Numbered from the stretch's first letter, positions 46,233-59,369 are shown. The stretch is 64,000 bases of DNA from Capra hircus (GCF_001704415.2 NW_017189517.1:10737167-10801166); one strand, 5' to 3'. Notes: generated by a model not told the origin, from the letters alone. Numbers and translations are program-made.

Positions 46233-47675
46233 TGCAAGTTTGGAGGGAGCGGATAAATGTGGGAGTAGAAAGGTAGGAAAGGGTGAATTCTACAGCAGAG
46301 AGGGAGAGAATAACTTAGAGAGTACTAAGAAAAAGAATCACATCTCCAGTAGCTAAGGGAGTTACACCCATAGCTTCAATTTTTTCAGCAACCTTTCTCA
46401 AGCTCATCTACTAAGAATGGGGGTGTTGGGATAAAGAGGACTTGGGGACCTGAAGAGAAAGACTGGAATATTCACAGTACAAGGTATATAAGGAACAACT
46501 GGGCAGTGATGAGAGCCAAACTGTAGTTGACAGTATGAATTAGTGGTGGGCCAAGTCTAAGGGGCTCAATATGCTGAAATTTTTACTGGGCCAAGTGTGT
46601 GCAATTCCATATAAGGTTCTTTTTGGAATAAGAAATGAGCTAAAAGGATCTGGAAAAGATTATCATGCAGTTTAAGCTTTGGAAGTTATGTTTAAGTGTA
46701 TCTCAGCAGCTCTATTACTCTACCATAAACGTTTCCTGGTAAATTTCATTTTTTTTCTTGTGAGTTTAAGCCTTGATAATATAAAATATATTTGAAAGAA
46801 TTTCACTAGACATGTTGGGCTTCTTCTGCCTAGGTGATGTTTGGTTATCAGGTGACCAGCCGGATTCCATTGCTTGTTCTCCTCATGATAGAGTTTGTGG
46901 GTAGTTCACCCATCGCTAGTATGGGGTAAAGGTGGCAGGAGGCTTCCTCATAGCTATAAAAATTATAGCACTGTGCAAATCAATGGCTAGTTGATTAACA
47001 CCTTTTCCAGATGTCCTAGGGGCAGAGGAGATGCTTATTGCAATAAAGATCTTATTTGTGGGAAGGGATAAAAATTAAAGGAATAAGCAGATAGGAATAG
47101 AAACTGATCAGCTGGAGTTTTTCTGTATGTCAACAGCACCAAAAGAATTATGAACCAAAGAGGTTTTTTTTTAAGTCAAAGTACAGACAGATGTAGACAG
47201 CAGTTTAAAAACTTGGTTTTAAAATGGAAATCACCAAGCATAAAATTTTAACTTCAGAAAAAAGTGTGCACTTTGGCTAACTAATCAACCCTGTGGATGT
47301 TTCCAAGTAAGTCTTTAATTCTTGTTTTTGTTGCAGCCTAACACTCTTGGGAAAGGCTAGTTTATGTCAAAAGCCCATGACTAATAACACTCATCAGAAC
47401 TCCTCCTCTAACACTAAAAAAATGAGCACAATGTGTCTCATTTAATACATTCCAATGGCCAGAAATGGAGAACATGACCTCTCCATTCTATAGAGTTCCA
47501 GCCAAGGCTTTAAAGAGAAATAAAACATATATTGAATCCTCAGCTTGCCAATATCACACCTAGGCCATTGAATTGCCAGTTGTTTTATCCATCGAGACAG
47601 AGAATCTGCTATATCAAACATTCCCTCATATAAACCCTGATACCAGAGTATGTCAACCTGCCTAAGCAATCTCAG
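46233..47675. other. Intergenic, nothing recognised
   Basis: 1.4 kb of unique-looking sequence with no exon or named repeat. Confidence 0.45.
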
Positions 47676-47711
47676 TAGCTCCAACCAAATGAAATTTCCA
47701 AAGGTGAGAAC

Positions 47712-47912
47712 CCTTCCCTGGTGGCTCAGACAGTAAAGAATCTGTCTACAATGCAGGAGGCCCAGGTTTGATACCTGGGTTAGGAAGATGCCCTGGAGAA
47801 GGAAATGGCTACCCACTCCAGTATTCTTGCTTGGGAAATCCCATGGACAGAGGAGCCTGGTGGGCTACAGTCCATGGGGCCGCAAAGAGTTGGACAAGAC
47901 TGAATGACTAAA

Positions 47913-47965
<53 letters not shown>

Positions 47966-47972
47966 ACCTGAA
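47712..47972 (+). mobile_element. Bov-tA SINE with (AC)n tail, flanked by a 36-bp duplication
   Basis: CTTCCCTGGTGGCTCAGACA to GACTGAATGACTAAAATACA and about 27 AC units. The flanks 47676-47711 and 47973-48008, starting TAGCTCCAACCAAATGAAAT, are 34/36 identical, much longer than a usual SINE target duplication. Confidence 0.92.
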
Positions 47973-48217
47973 TAGCTCCAACCAAATGAAATTTCCAAAG
48001 ATGGGAACAAAATCATGGAAAGTAGAACCTGGTGTGCCTCTAAGGTATAAGGAATAATTCAGAAATTCTAGAATTTTAATCTGTTCATTCAGGCATTTGT
48101 TAGTTATCTTCCAAGAACCCCTAACATTGGGGTAAGGTGGGAAGAGGATGGAGATTCAAAGACAGTATGAGATCTGGCCCGCAAAGATCTTGGACAAAGC
48201 AATTTGATAACAATTAG

Positions 48218-48343
48218 GTAATGGCAACCCACTCCAGTATTCTTGCCTGGAAAATCCCATGGACAGAGGAACATGGTAGGCTCCTACAGTCCGTGGGATC
48301 ATGAAGAGTTGGACACAACTGAGCGACTTCACTCACTCACTCA
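48218..48343 (+). mobile_element. Bov-A monomer SINE
   Basis: GTAATGGCAACCCACTCCAG to GAGCGACTTCACTCACTCAC. Possible short TAGGTA/CAGGTA flanks. Confidence 0.88.
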
Positions 48344-48497
48344 GGTACTTAGTAAAGGCCAGAAGGGTGACTAGAACCTGTCCTCTTAAATATAAAAGAG
48401 ATATGTGATAGCATGGAAAGAACCCTGGACTAGTGTGTCTAAAGCCAGTTTTGTCATGAATTGAATGAACCATCTTGGCCTGAAACGAAGTCCTTAG

Positions 48498-48848
48498 TTG
48501 TTGTTCAGTCACTCAGTCGTGTCTAACTTTTTGTGACCCTGTGGACTGCAGCATGCCAGGCTTCCCTGTCCTTCACCATCTCCTGGAGCTTGCTCAAACC
48601 CATCCATGTCCATTGAGTGAGTGATACCATCCAACCGTCTCATCCTCTGTTGTCCCCTTCTCCTGCCTTCAATGTTTCTCAGCATCAAGGTCTTTTCCAA
48701 TGAGTTGACTCTTCACATCAGGTGACCAAAGTATTGGAGCTTCAGCATCAGTCCTTCTAATGAATATTCAGAATTGATTTCCGTTAGGATTGACTGGTTT
48801 GATCTCCTTGCAGTCCAAGGGACTCTCAAGAGTCTTCTCCAACACCAC
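48498..48848 (-). mobile_element. BovB 3' fragment, minus strand
   Basis: TTGTTCAGTCACTCAGTCGT to CTTCTCCAACACCAC. A perfect 10-bp duplication AAGTCCTTAG lies at 48488-48497 and 48849-48858. Confidence 0.93.
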
Positions 48849-48858
48849 AAGTCCTTAG

Positions 48859-49480
48859 CTGGTCTTCCTATAAAATGAAGATGGTGCTACTTGGTAAGCT
48901 GGCTTCTGCAGAGGGCTTCTTAGAACATCAAATGAGAGAGATCATGGTGGTGAGAGTCTTGCCTGGGTGGGGGGCCATGCTGGCTAATTCCTAAAGCCCT
49001 TTCCCACTCATAAGATTCTAGGATTTTGTGGTAGCAGAGGTAAAAGTGCTTTAAAAAATGTTAAGAACTCTAAAATGTGACATTTGTGTCATTCTCATCA
49101 TTACAAATGCTCCTTGTGGACTCCTGGTGGCTGATGCTCTCCCTCTCTCTGCTGATGGGCCCACCCCAAGGTGCACTTCCTGACTTCCAGGCCAGGGTTC
49201 TCTTTCTGACCCTTTAACATCTCTCAAAAATTAATAAGCTGCCTGACCAGCAGAGAATTTCCCAAGGAAGTCCCTACTATTTTCCCACTCCCACAGACAT
49301 TTATTTTCTCTTCCCTGACAGAGTATAAACTTCACTACAGGCCACTGAACAAAATAATATCTTCTTTTAAAATCATTAAGCTGAGTGACCAGGCAACTTG
49401 AAATATAGGAAGGCTTTTCCCGGGAAGGTCAGGTCACCACCATCCCCACGGCCTTAAGCATTTATCTTCCCTTCCCCATC
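48859..49480. other. Intergenic, nothing recognised
   Basis: Unique-looking. A weak internal similarity between about 49301 and 49458 (CATTTATTTTCTCTTCCCTG and CATTTATCTTCCCTTCCCCA) may be an old duplication. Confidence 0.4.
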
Positions 49481-49489
49481 AGAATGCAA

Positions 49490-49684
49490 GCAGTGTTATG
49501 TGGCAGCTTGGGTGAGAGGGGAGTTTGGGGGAGAATGGATACATGTATATGTATGGCTGAGTCCCTTTGCTGTTCACCTAAAACTATTATACCATTGTTA
49601 ATCAGCTATACTCCAGTACAAACTAAAAAGTTTGATTAAAAATAATCAAATCTGCCTTTGACCACAAAAAGGAAAAAAAAAAAA
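49490..49684 (+). mobile_element. Bovine L1 3' tail
   Basis: GGGGAGTTTGGGGGAGAATG, ATGTATGGCTGAGTCCCTTT and CAGCTATACTCCAGTACAAA with an A-rich tail. The 9-bp duplication AGAATGCAA is at 49481-49489 and 49685-49693. Confidence 0.93.
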
Positions 49685-49693
49685 AGAATGCAA

Positions 49694-50762
49694 ACTGTCA
49701 TATTACCCACTGGACAGATACTCTTTGGGCCTCCCAGATAGGCCATGTTTAGCTACAGGAAGCAAGAAAATAAACAGGGAGCTCTTGGTGTAGGTTAGCC
49801 ATGGGTTAATGAGAGGTTTCATTTAACTCTAGGTGGTCAGCAGCGTTCCACCCCACCTCTCCCAGAGTATGCTATCGTCCTAAGTGAAAAGGCCCAAGGG
49901 TAATGCTTAGAAATGAGTTTAAGCTGTTATACATCAACTAAGGACAAAGTCCCCCATGCTTCTGTGCTTACAGCCTTGCTCTATACCATTTCCTTTTGAC
50001 CTAGCATATATTACCTTGGATTGTTTATAATTTTTCCAAAGCATATAGCACATATTCCTTACCAGAACCCTTGTAGTCCCTTGAACATTGAGCAAAATGT
50101 TCTGTACACAATAGTCACTAGATTTGAAAAACAAATTCCAAGTAATGTAGAAAATACGATCTTTCAAAGTATTTACAGTCCAAAAGAAATCATACTGATA
50201 CTAATCCAAGAAACTTGGAAGTCTGTTCGCTTCCACACTTTCACCTCAAATAATGCAGATTGGTTTAACAGCCCACCATGTCTCACTAATGTGCATGTCT
50301 GGTTACCTCTGGCAGTCAGTGCTGGGATCTGGGAGTGGAGTTTGGGCATTAGTTAGCTTTGCCAATGACTGTGATATATCATCTATAATATATGATACGT
50401 GATATAGCCAGCACAGCCAAACAAGTCACTCTGAGAATGAGTTATTGGCTTTCTGGACAGAAAAGGTATTGGGTCAAGTCCAAAAACAGCACTGAATTTT
50501 CCTATTCTGTGAGCAGCAAGAAAAATGAGGGCCAAGGTGACCACAATCCTATCTAGCCCCTACATCTGCATTTACTGAGATGTTTTTAAAGTCCTTTATG
50601 TTAACTCCAGAGAGGCAGTAAAAACGAACCCAAACTGGAGAGATGTAAAGGGTGCCTTCCTGTCTCTTGGGACAATCAGGCAGCCTGCTGGCCTGGCCAG
50701 CTGAACAAGGCAATCTGCCCGGGGAGACCAGACAGAGGTTAGGCAAGGAACCGAAACTGTTC
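49694..50762. other. Intergenic, nothing recognised
   Basis: No exon or named repeat seen. Confidence 0.4.
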
Positions 50763-50774
50763 TGCAAGAGGGAT

Positions 50775-51007
50775 GCTGCTAAGTCACTTCAGCCGCGTCG
50801 GACTCTGTGCGACCCCGTAGACGGCAGTCCACCAGGCTCTGCCGTCCCTGGGACTCTTCAGGCAAGAACAGTGGAGCAGGTTGCCATTTCCTTCTCCAAT
50901 GCATGAAAGTGAAAAGTGAAAGTGAAGTTGCTCAGTTGTGTCCGACTCCCAGAAATCTCATGGACTTCAGCCTACCAGGCTCCTCCGCCCATGGGGGTGG
51001 GTTGCCA
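50775..51007 (-). mobile_element. Bov-A2 dimeric SINE, minus strand, internally shortened second monomer
   Basis: GCTGCTAAGTCACTTCAGCC to GGGGGTGGGTTGCCA. A perfect 12-bp duplication TGCAAGAGGGAT is at 50763-50774 and 51008-51019. Confidence 0.94.
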
Positions 51008-51019
51008 TGCAAGAGGGAT

Positions 51020-52565
51020 AGGAGTTTTGAAAAAATAACAGGGCAAGGAGGAAGCCGGTGATGGGAACTGGACCCTGAGGCAAAGGCCTATGGTTGAATA
51101 CCATCCGGAACTGGATATCACCCTGAATTCGGCAAGCTCAGCCTGACCAGTCAATGGATGGCACCCTCAATCTCAGCTTGGATGAATCTTAGTTTTTCCA
51201 GTTGATTCATGTTATATTCAATACAAACTGTAGAGAGGTAAGGAGGAGAACAGATTTTCAGGCCTCCTTACCTCCCTCTGAAGCTGCAGCTAGTGTTTTT
51301 TTTTCACCCAACACCTTCAAACAAAAGAGAGCCACATTAGCTTCCTTCTGGGAAAGGAAGGAACCAGACTCTCTGGGGTTTGGGTCATGCTTGCTACTGA
51401 GGCATTAATCAGGGTCCTGACATCGCTGGAAAGGGCTGGTTTCCTCTTCACATATAGAATCATAAAGGGGGCACAACAGTCAAACAAAAGGCCAAGGAAA
51501 CCTCTCCCAAAGATACTATCAACTGCAGTTATGGACCAAGGAGTCTGGCCAGAAGGGAAAGCCCATTTTAGAAAAGGACCCTGTTTTTCCAGGCAGTGAC
51601 ATTCCTGTTACTCCGGATATGACTATAGTTCCAAAGAGGTCACTGGGGTAGAACTTAACTTCAGCTGGTGTTTCAGGAGTGGCCAATTACTCAGCGTATG
51701 GTTATTTTTCATTCTCTCCAGCTTAAGGAGCGTGGATATCCTACACTTAAGGTGGTGGCCATTACAATTTGATATCCTACCATCACGTTTAGCACAAGTA
51801 TAGTTTTGAGAACTGCTTCCAGTTTCAGTGGGTGGAGCCTAATCAGTCTTAACAATCTTGGTAATGCTGGATATTTCAGATATACCTTGCTGCAAGGATT
51901 TGTGTAGAAATGGGTGAGCAACCCAGTTCACATTAATGAGAGATGAAGGAATGTTTGCTGTAAGGAAGGGTTCCTCATTGCTAAGAAAGCAGTCTCTCTC
52001 CCTCTAATATGTTGTCCTGTGTGGATCTGAGGTCTGAAACTGCCACAAACATCTCACTCAAGCTTGAGGATGAAGTAATTTTGGAGAGAATATCAGGACA
52101 CAGAGAAGAGCAGGAAAAAGAAACTGGAGTTACAGTTATAATATCAGCCCTGAAGCTACCTGCCTCAGGACTTCCAGTTTTGTAAACCAAAACCTTTCTT
52201 GTTGGGGGTGTAGATGATGACGAAGAAAAACTGGCTAGTCACTGAGACTGGAAACTCCCAGATCATGTAGTGGGGACTCTGGAGGACTGGAGTCCACTTA
52301 ACTAGACTCAGAGGAGCTTATAATTCAGAGGCCAGTTTATTCATTAACGATGGAATGTATGCCTTTCCAATGCCTGGAAGCCTTATGTCCTCTAACTTCC
52401 TTTCCCAGTATTGAGGTACCTGGGAGACCAAGTTGGTAGTAACAGTAGCCACAACAACAAATAATAATAATAACAAACAGCCTAATTTGCCTGAAGTTAC
52501 ATAGCTAATAAATAGAGCACAGGATTTAGACTCTGTTCTATGTGCGTCCAAAGCCCAAACCCTTT
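51020..52565. other. Intergenic, mostly unique
   Basis: A MIR-like trace on the minus strand may lie at about 52460-52560 (GTTACATAGCTAATAAATAG). Nothing else is recognised. Confidence 0.4.
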
Positions 52566-52690
52566 TAATAAAGTTTTTATTGGAGTATAGTTGATTTATA
52601 ATGCTACATTAGTTTCAAGTGGACAGCAAAGTGAATTAGCTATACATGGGCATATATCCACTCTTTTTAAGATTCTTTCCCCATATACAA
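52566..52690 (-). mobile_element. L1 3' end, minus strand
   Basis: AAGTTTTTATTGGAGTATAG, TTGATTTATAATGCTACATT and GACAGCAAAGTGAATTAGCT, the complement of an L1 3'UTR end. Confidence 0.88.
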
Positions 52691-52753
52691 AGCCCAAACT
52701 CTTAACTATTAATTTGTCTAGCCTTGAGTGGCAATCAGGAGGTTTTTATGACT

Positions 52754-53909
52754 CAGTTCAGTCACTCAGTCATGTCCGACTCTTTGTGATCCCATGGACT
52801 GCAGCACGTCAGGCTTTCCTGTCCTTCACCATCTCCTGGAGCTTGCTCAAACTCATGTCCATTGAGTTGGTGATGTCATCCAGCCATCTCATCTTTGTCA
52901 TCCTCTTCTTCTCCTGCCTTCAATCTTTCCCAGCATCAGGGTCTTTTCTAATGAGTCAGTTCTTCACATCAGGTGACCAAAGTATTGGAGCTTCAGCTTC
53001 AGCATCAGTCCTTCCAATGAATATTCAGGACTGATTTCCTTTAGGATGGACTGGTTGGATCTCCTTGCAGTCCAAGGGACTCTCAAGAGTCTTCTCTAAC
53101 ACCACAGTTCAAACGCATCAATTCTTTGGCGCTCAGCTTTCTTTATAGTCCAACTCTCACATCCATACATGACTACTGGAAAAACCATGGACCTTTGTTG
53201 GTAAAGTAATGCCTCTGCTTTTTAATATGCTGTCAAGGTTGGTCATAAATTTTCTTCCAAGGAGCAAGCATCTTTTAATTTCATGGCTGCAGTCACAATC
53301 GACAGTGATTTTGGAGTCCAAGAAGATAAAGTCTGTCACTGTTTCCATTGTTTCCCCATCTATTTGCCATGAAGTGATGGGACCAGATGCCATGATTTTT
53401 GTTTTCTGAATGTTGAGTTTTAAGTCAACTTCTTCACTCTCCTCTTTCACTTTCATCCACAGGCTCTTTAGTTCTTCACTTTCTGCCATAAGGGTGCTGT
53501 CATCTGCATATCTGAGGTTATTGATATTTCTCCCAGCAACCTTGATTCCAGCTTGTGCTTCATCCATCCCAGCATTTCTCATGATGTACTCTGCATATAC
53601 GTTAAATAAGCAGGGTGACAATGTACAGCCTTGATGTACTCCTTTCCTGATTTGGAGCCAGTCTGTTGTTCCATGTTTGTTTCTAACTGTTGCTTCTTGA
53701 CCTGCATACAGATTTCTCAGGAGGCAGGTCAGGTGGTCTGAAATTCCCATCTCTTGAAGAATTTTCCAGAGTTTGTTGTGATCAACACAGTCAAAGGCTT
53801 TGGCGTAGTCAATAAAGCAGAAGTAGATGTTTTTCTGGAACTCTCTTGCTTTTCTGATGATCCAACGGCTGTTGGCAATTTAATCTCTGGTTCCTCTGCT
53901 TTTTCTAAA
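52754..53909 (-). mobile_element. BovB 3' half, minus strand
   Basis: A perfect 10-bp duplication TTTTATGACT (52744-52753 and 53910-53919) brackets it. On the minus strand, 53750-53157 is open and encodes RT from GISDHLTCLLRNLYAGQEAT past LRYADD; stops lie further towards the C-terminus. Non-autonomous. Confidence 0.94.
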
Positions 53910-53934
53910 TTTTATGACTAACAAAAACAATAGA

Positions 53935-54095
53935 AACTTTTACTGAGCTCCTGTCTTATGGCAGGCCCTGTGCTAAGTGCACCATATGTATTACCAAATA
54001 CTCCTCATAGTATTCCAGTGAGGGTAAATATTATTAGTATTCCCATTTCATGAAACTGAGGCTTGGAGAGATGGGTAATAAGTAGTGGGGTCACC
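53935..54095 (-). mobile_element. MIR SINE, minus strand
   Basis: CAGGCCCTGTGCTAAGTGCA, TCCCATTTCATGAAACTGAG and GCTTGGAGAGATGGGTAATA follow the complement of MIR. The BovB landed right next to it. Confidence 0.82.
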
Positions 54096-54295
54096 TGACA
54101 TGTCTTTAAAGGAACCACCATTTTTTAGGGAATCATAACCAAGGGAGGGAAAGAAGGGGAGCACTTGGGTTGTCTCCTCTGTTCTGATCCAAAATATATC
54201 TCTCTGGTGGCACAAGGAACTTAGGTCCACTTCCATAAACAGTACTGTAGACTAACAGACAACTTCTTCTTATCCAAGTCTCCTTATTCAATATA

Positions 54296-54757
54296 GGTAG
54301 ACCTCATTTTATTGTGCTTTGCAGATTTTTCATTTTTTTACAAATTGTAGGTCCAAACAGATGTATTGGCACCATTTTCCACTGACATTTGCTTGCTTTG
54401 TATCTCTGTATGACATTTTGGCACTCCTCACAATATTTCAAACTTTTTCATTATTATTTGTTACGAGATCAGTAATCTTTGATGTTACCACTGCAAGAAA
54501 AAATTACCAATCTATGAAATTTCAGATGATGGTTAGCGCTTATTAGCAATAAAATATTTTTAATTAAGGGATGCACACTGCTTTTCTTAGCTATAAGTGT
54601 GCCATTGTACACTTAATAGAATACAGTACAGTGTAAACACAGCTTTTATATGCACTGGGAAACCAAGGAAAAGTTTGCATGACTTGCCTTATTGCATGCA
54701 GTATTTGCTTTGTTGTGGTGGTTGTGAACCAAGCCAGCAATATCTCTGAGGTATACC
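54296..54757 (+). mobile_element. Tigger-type DNA transposon, internally deleted, both ends present
   Basis: Left end GGTAGACCTCATTTTATTGT and right end GCAATATCTCTGAGGTATACC (mutually inverted over GGTATACCTC), each next to TA. The body keeps CACATTTTGG-like and CAATATTTCAAACTTTTTCA text on the left and AAGTGTGCCATTGTACACTT on the right, as in Tigger1-class elements, with the transposase part missing. Confidence 0.85.
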
Positions 54758-55169
54758 TAGATTCACACACCAAAAACTTCTGTGACGAAAGTTAACAGAC
54801 TGATGCCTTATAGTTGAGATTTTAGAAGCTGTTCTCACAGTCCGTTGTTGATTTTGGGACACTACCCTCATCTTAATAGCACCAATGGTTAGAGTTTTTC
54901 TTGTTAATGTCAGTTTCAGAATGTGATGTGGGCTGGCCTTCTTCCTAGAGCCCAGAAGTCTACCTTATTGATATCCTGTAGCCCTCTCCTTATTATCTTC
55001 AGCTTTTTTTGTGGTGTTGAATTGCCCATTCTTGCCTCAACCATACATCTTTGCACTAAATTCTGTTTCTTTTGGCTCTTTGCTATGTCTTTATTTTCTA
55101 ATTTAATTGTATTAATTGGTCTATGTTTAGAAATCCTCTCTCTCCTGCAAAATGGCCAACTTCTTGTAG

Positions 55170-55268
55170 GCACTGACTGTGTTTTCTACTTCCTCCACAT
55201 TCCCCACAGCACCAAAGAGAATGTTGAGCACGTAGTAAGCATTCAGTGAATGCTGATGGAATTGAATT
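55170..55268 (+). mobile_element. L2-like 3' end
   Basis: GCACGTAGTAAGCATTCAGT followed by GAATGCTGATGGAATTGAAT resembles the L2 3' terminus, diverged. Confidence 0.55.
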
Positions 55269-55680
55269 ATGAACTATTGTCTCATGTTCGGTCTTTCCTC
55301 AAGGGCTTTTGGTTAGAACATTTGGCCGGAATGCCACACAGACAAAACTGAATTAGGAAAAAAAACATGCAATATATGTTACAGTCAAGTCTCAGAATTT
55401 CACATTACCTAATGTTTTGACTTCTTTTGAAATCAGTTAGTTATTATCTGGTCTCACAAACATCGCCTTTCTTTTCACATCTCCTAGGTAGGATTTTTCT
55501 TCTCTTTGCCCCCTAATTTCACGTTTTCCCCTCTCAAACAAATCCTTGAGTGAGGTTTTTCTTCTTGCTGAAAAAGTCACTGTTGTGACCATCCCAGAGT
55601 GGCCTAATTCGGAACCTGTGTCATTTTACTTCTGTCTTCACTTTTCTTTCTTTTTTTCTTTTTTTACATTAACATTTAGA

Positions 55681-55735
55681 CAACATGTAGACAACAACAG
55701 CTCAAAGGCAACACGTAGACAACAGCAGCTCAAAC
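55681..55735 (+). repeat. 28-bp tandem duplication
   Basis: CAACATGTAGACAACAACAG (55681) and CAACACGTAGACAACAGCAG (55709), each followed by CTCAAA, differ at three positions over 27. Confidence 0.93.
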
Positions 55736-56954
55736 ATGACAACAGAAATGGAGGGCCCAGCCCCTGCTGTCCTTGACAGAGCATCTGCACAAAATAAAGC
55801 ACACAGTTTGAGAATTCCAGTGCAGGAGAAAACATAGAGGAGTCATCAATTTTAACCTAATGTGGCCCCTTAAAGAAGTCAGCGCCCAATTCATTGCCAA
55901 AACTTTGCTTATTCCTACTGAAGAGTTCAAACCCCCTCTCAGAGTTGCAAGACCACTGTAGTCTCCTGTACTTTGTCCTCCATGCTCCAGACAATGCGGC
56001 CACAGTCCTGTATTCTTAGTGCCTGGGCAGAGCTATCGGGGGACAGTCTTTCCATCATGTCCTGTCTGCCACCTTCAGTGATGGGGTCTCCTTGAACTGA
56101 CAAGTTCAGTAACTGGATTTAGGCAGCAGTGACCTCTCTTTAAGTAAATATGCATGAGAACTGACTCATATGAAGGTGGAAAAAGGCCCTTCCCCGGCAC
56201 CCCATCCATTGCCCTGCACCTTTCTGCACCTGTGACTGTTTGCAATCCCCACCCTGCCAGCTTTGTTCCTCAGTAATCCCTGCTGAGGGAATTTGGGCCT
56301 GCTCTCCACAGTCACTTCCATCTGCACTTGGCTTTCGTCTTGAGTCCACAGTTCTGGCAAGTCCTGACTTCTTCAAAGCCAGTGTGAGGAGAGTGCACGT
56401 TCAAAATCATCTGCCTGGGTTGGAGCAAGTGGAAAATGGAAAACATGCTCATTTTGGAGTCATCTCATTCTTGTGGAAAAAATCTGAAACCTCTACTGGC
56501 TTATTGTTTGTAGGCTGCCAAACGTGTCTTTTTTTTTTTTCCCCAAGGCAGAAGAAACCATCTTTGAATCTCATTATTAGTAACACAAAAATTATATGTA
56601 AAGCTTCTCCCACCCACTGCAAAATTGCCACATAAGGTGGGGTTAGGGTTTGGCTTCTTCTTGTTGATCACAAACAGTTCCCAACTGATCCACTTTGAGC
56701 AAATGCAAGATGTTGATCACTGTTTTGTTACCCCCAACTTCTAGACAGTTTCTGTCCTGGAGATTTGTTAGCCCTCACCCACCCTGCTGCCTACTTCAAC
56801 AAAAAAATATATATATGAAAAACCTCATAAAACCAGCCTCTATTTCCTCAAAATGGTGGGTAATTCGAAACTAGAATATAGAATCATAGATTAAAAAAAA
56901 TCTAATATAAAGCCATTTTATTGTCTAGTACCATTCAGGATGAGAATCTAGTGT

Positions 56955-57206
56955 TTAATTTTTTTATTTTTGGCTGTGCTGAGTCCTTGCTACCACACAA
57001 GCTGTTCTCTAGCTGTGGTGAGCAGGCTTCTCATTGCAGTGGCTTTTCTCAGGGTGGAGCATGGGCTCTAGAGCACAGGCTCAGCAGCTGTACAACATGG
57101 GCTTGGTTGTTCCATAGCACATGGGATCTTTCCAGATCAGGGATCGAACCCACATCTCCTGCACTGGCAGGTGGATTCTTTTTACTGCGGAGCCACCAGG
57201 AAAGCC
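56955..57206 (-). mobile_element. CHR-type tRNA-Glu SINE, minus strand
   Basis: TTTTGGCTGTGCTGAGTCCT, CATTGCAGTGGCTTTTCTCA and GGATCGAACCCACATCTCCT to GAGCCACCAGGAAAGCC, the long CHR form. Confidence 0.92.
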
Positions 57207-57257
57207 GAGAATAGTAGATTTTTAAAATAAGTTTTTATCAAAGTCTAAAACACATGT

Positions 57258-58786
57258 GATCATCAACGTAGAGCCAGACATCCTGAAATGTGAAGTCAAA
57301 TGGACCTTAGGAAGCATCACTATGAACAAAGCTAGTGGAAGTGATGGAATTCCAGCTGAGCTATTTCAAATCCTAAAAGATGATGCTGTGAAAGTGCTGC
57401 ACTCAATATGCCAGCAAATCTGGAAAACTCAGCAGTGGCCACAGGACTGGAAAAGGTCAGTTTTCATTCCAATTGCCAAAGAAAGGCAATGCCAAAGAAT
57501 GCTCAAAATACCACAAAATTGCTCTCATCTCACATGCTACCAAAATAATGCTCAAAATTCTCCAAGCCAGGCTTCAACAGTACATGAACTGTAAACTTCC
57601 AGATGTTCAAGCTGGATTTAGAAAAGGCAGAGGAACAAGAGATCAAATTGCCAACATCCATTGGATCATTGAAAAAGCAAAAGAGTTCCAGAAAAACACC
57701 TACTTCTGCTTTATTGACGATGCCAAAGCCTTTGACTGTGTGGATCACAACAAACTCTGGAAAATTCTTCAAGAGATGGGAATACCAGACTACCTGACCT
57801 GCCTCCTGAGAAACCTGTATGCAGGTCAGGAAGCAACAGTTAGAACTGGACATGGAACAACAGACTGGTTCCAAATAGGAAAAGGAGTATGTCAAGGCTA
57901 TATATTGTCACCCTGCTTATTTAACCTATATGCAGAATACATCATGAGAAATGCTGGGCTGGAAGAAGCACAAACTGGAATCAAGATTGCTGGGAGAAAT
58001 ATCAATAACCTCAGATATGCAGATGACACCACCCTTATGGCAGAAAGTGAAGAGAAACTAAAGAGTCTTTTGATGAAAGTGAAAGAGGAGAGTGAAAAAG
58101 TTGTCTTAAAACTCAACATTCATAAAACTAAGATCATGGCATCTGATCCCATCACTTCATGGCAAATAGATGGTGAAACAGTGGAAACAGTGTCAGACTT
58201 TATTTTGGGGGGCTCCAAAATCACTGCAGATGGTGACTGCAGCCATGAAATTAAAAGATGCTTGCTCCTTGGAAGAAAAGTTATGACCAACCTTGACAGC
58301 ATATTAAAAAGCAGAGACATTACTTTACCAACAAAGGTCCATCTAGTCAAAGCTATGGTTTTTCCAATAGTCATATATGGATGTGAGAGTTGAACTATAA
58401 AGAAAGCTGAGTGCCAAAGAATTGATGCATTTGAACTGTGGTGTTGGAGAAGACTCTTGAGAGTCCCTTGAACTGCAAGGAGATCCAACCAGTCCATCCT
58501 AAACGAAATCAGTCCTGAATATTCATTGGAAGGACTGATGCTGAAGCTGAAGCTCCAATACTTTGGCCACCTGATGTGAAGAACTGACTCATTGGAAAAG
58601 ACTTTGATCCTGGGAAAGATTGAAGGCAGGAGGAGAAGGGGACGACAGAAGATGAGATGGCTGTATGGCATCACCAACTCAATGGACGTGAGTTTGAGTA
58701 AACTCTGGGAGTTGGTGATGGACAGGGAGGCCTAGCATGCTGCAGTCCATGGGATCACATGACTGAGTGGCTGAACTGAACTGAAT
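57258..58786 (+). mobile_element. BovB 5'-truncated copy, plus strand, long reverse-transcriptase frame
   Basis: Sense BovB from ATCATCAACGTAGAGCCAGA to the GAACTGAACTGAA terminus. The frame at 57473-58393 is open for 306 codons: FIDDAKAFDCVDHNKLW (RT motif A), GTTDWFQIGKGVCQG, YADD at residues 182-185 and KTKIMASDPITSW. A one-base shift near 57480 separates it from the upstream part (57256-57594, ending in another frame). A TGG-to-TGA change at 58393-58395, in CESW, stops it before the C-terminal region, and more stops follow. The endonuclease domain is absent. Dead but well preserved. Confidence 0.94.
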
Positions 58787-58892
58787 ATACATGTAAAAAT
58801 ATACAAACTATTTGGATACAAATTGATGAATTTTTATAAAATGATCATACCCATGTAAGCAGTACCTAGATCAAGAAACAGAACACATTTCC

Positions 58893-59345
58893 TACATTAG
58901 TTTCCTACGGTTGCTGTAAAAAATTACCACAAAGTCAGTGGCTTACAATAATAGAAACATATTCTTTCTCAGTTCTGGAGGCCAGGAGTCTGAAATCAAG
59001 GTGCCTGGAGGGACATGCTCCCTCCAGGAACTCTAGGGGAGAATCCTTGGCCTCTTCCAACTCTGGTGGCTCCAGGTGTTCTTGGCTTGTGGCTACATCA
59101 CTCAAAATCTCTACCCCTTCTTGACAAAGCTCTTCTCCATCTTCCTTCTCTTCTGTCTTTTCCTCTTCCATCTCTTATATAAGGACACTTGTCATTGGAT
59201 TTAGGACCCATCCAAATAATCCAGATGATTTCATTTTGAAATCCTGGGTTGAATTACATCTGCAAAGACCCTTTTTCAAGTAGGGTTATGTTCACAGGTT
59301 TTGAAACATATATAAATCTTTTGTGGGGCCACCATTCAACATATC
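58893..59345. mobile_element. Mammal-wide interspersed repeat, family not assigned
   Basis: TTTCCTACGGTTGCTGTAAA, AGTTCTGGAGGCCAGGAGTC, GGGAGAATCCTTGGCCTCTT, GACACTTGTCATTGGATTTA and GCAAAGACCCTTTTTCAAGT are familiar wording of an abundant old mammalian repeat. I am not certain of its class. Confidence 0.65.
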
Positions 59346-59369
59346 ACACCCCTCATTTCCTGACCTCTC

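Larger units (their letters stand above)
54764..56941. other. Intergenic, mostly unique
   Basis: Holds an L2 tail (about 55170-55268) and a 28-bp tandem duplication at 55681-55735. No exon is recognised. Confidence 0.45.
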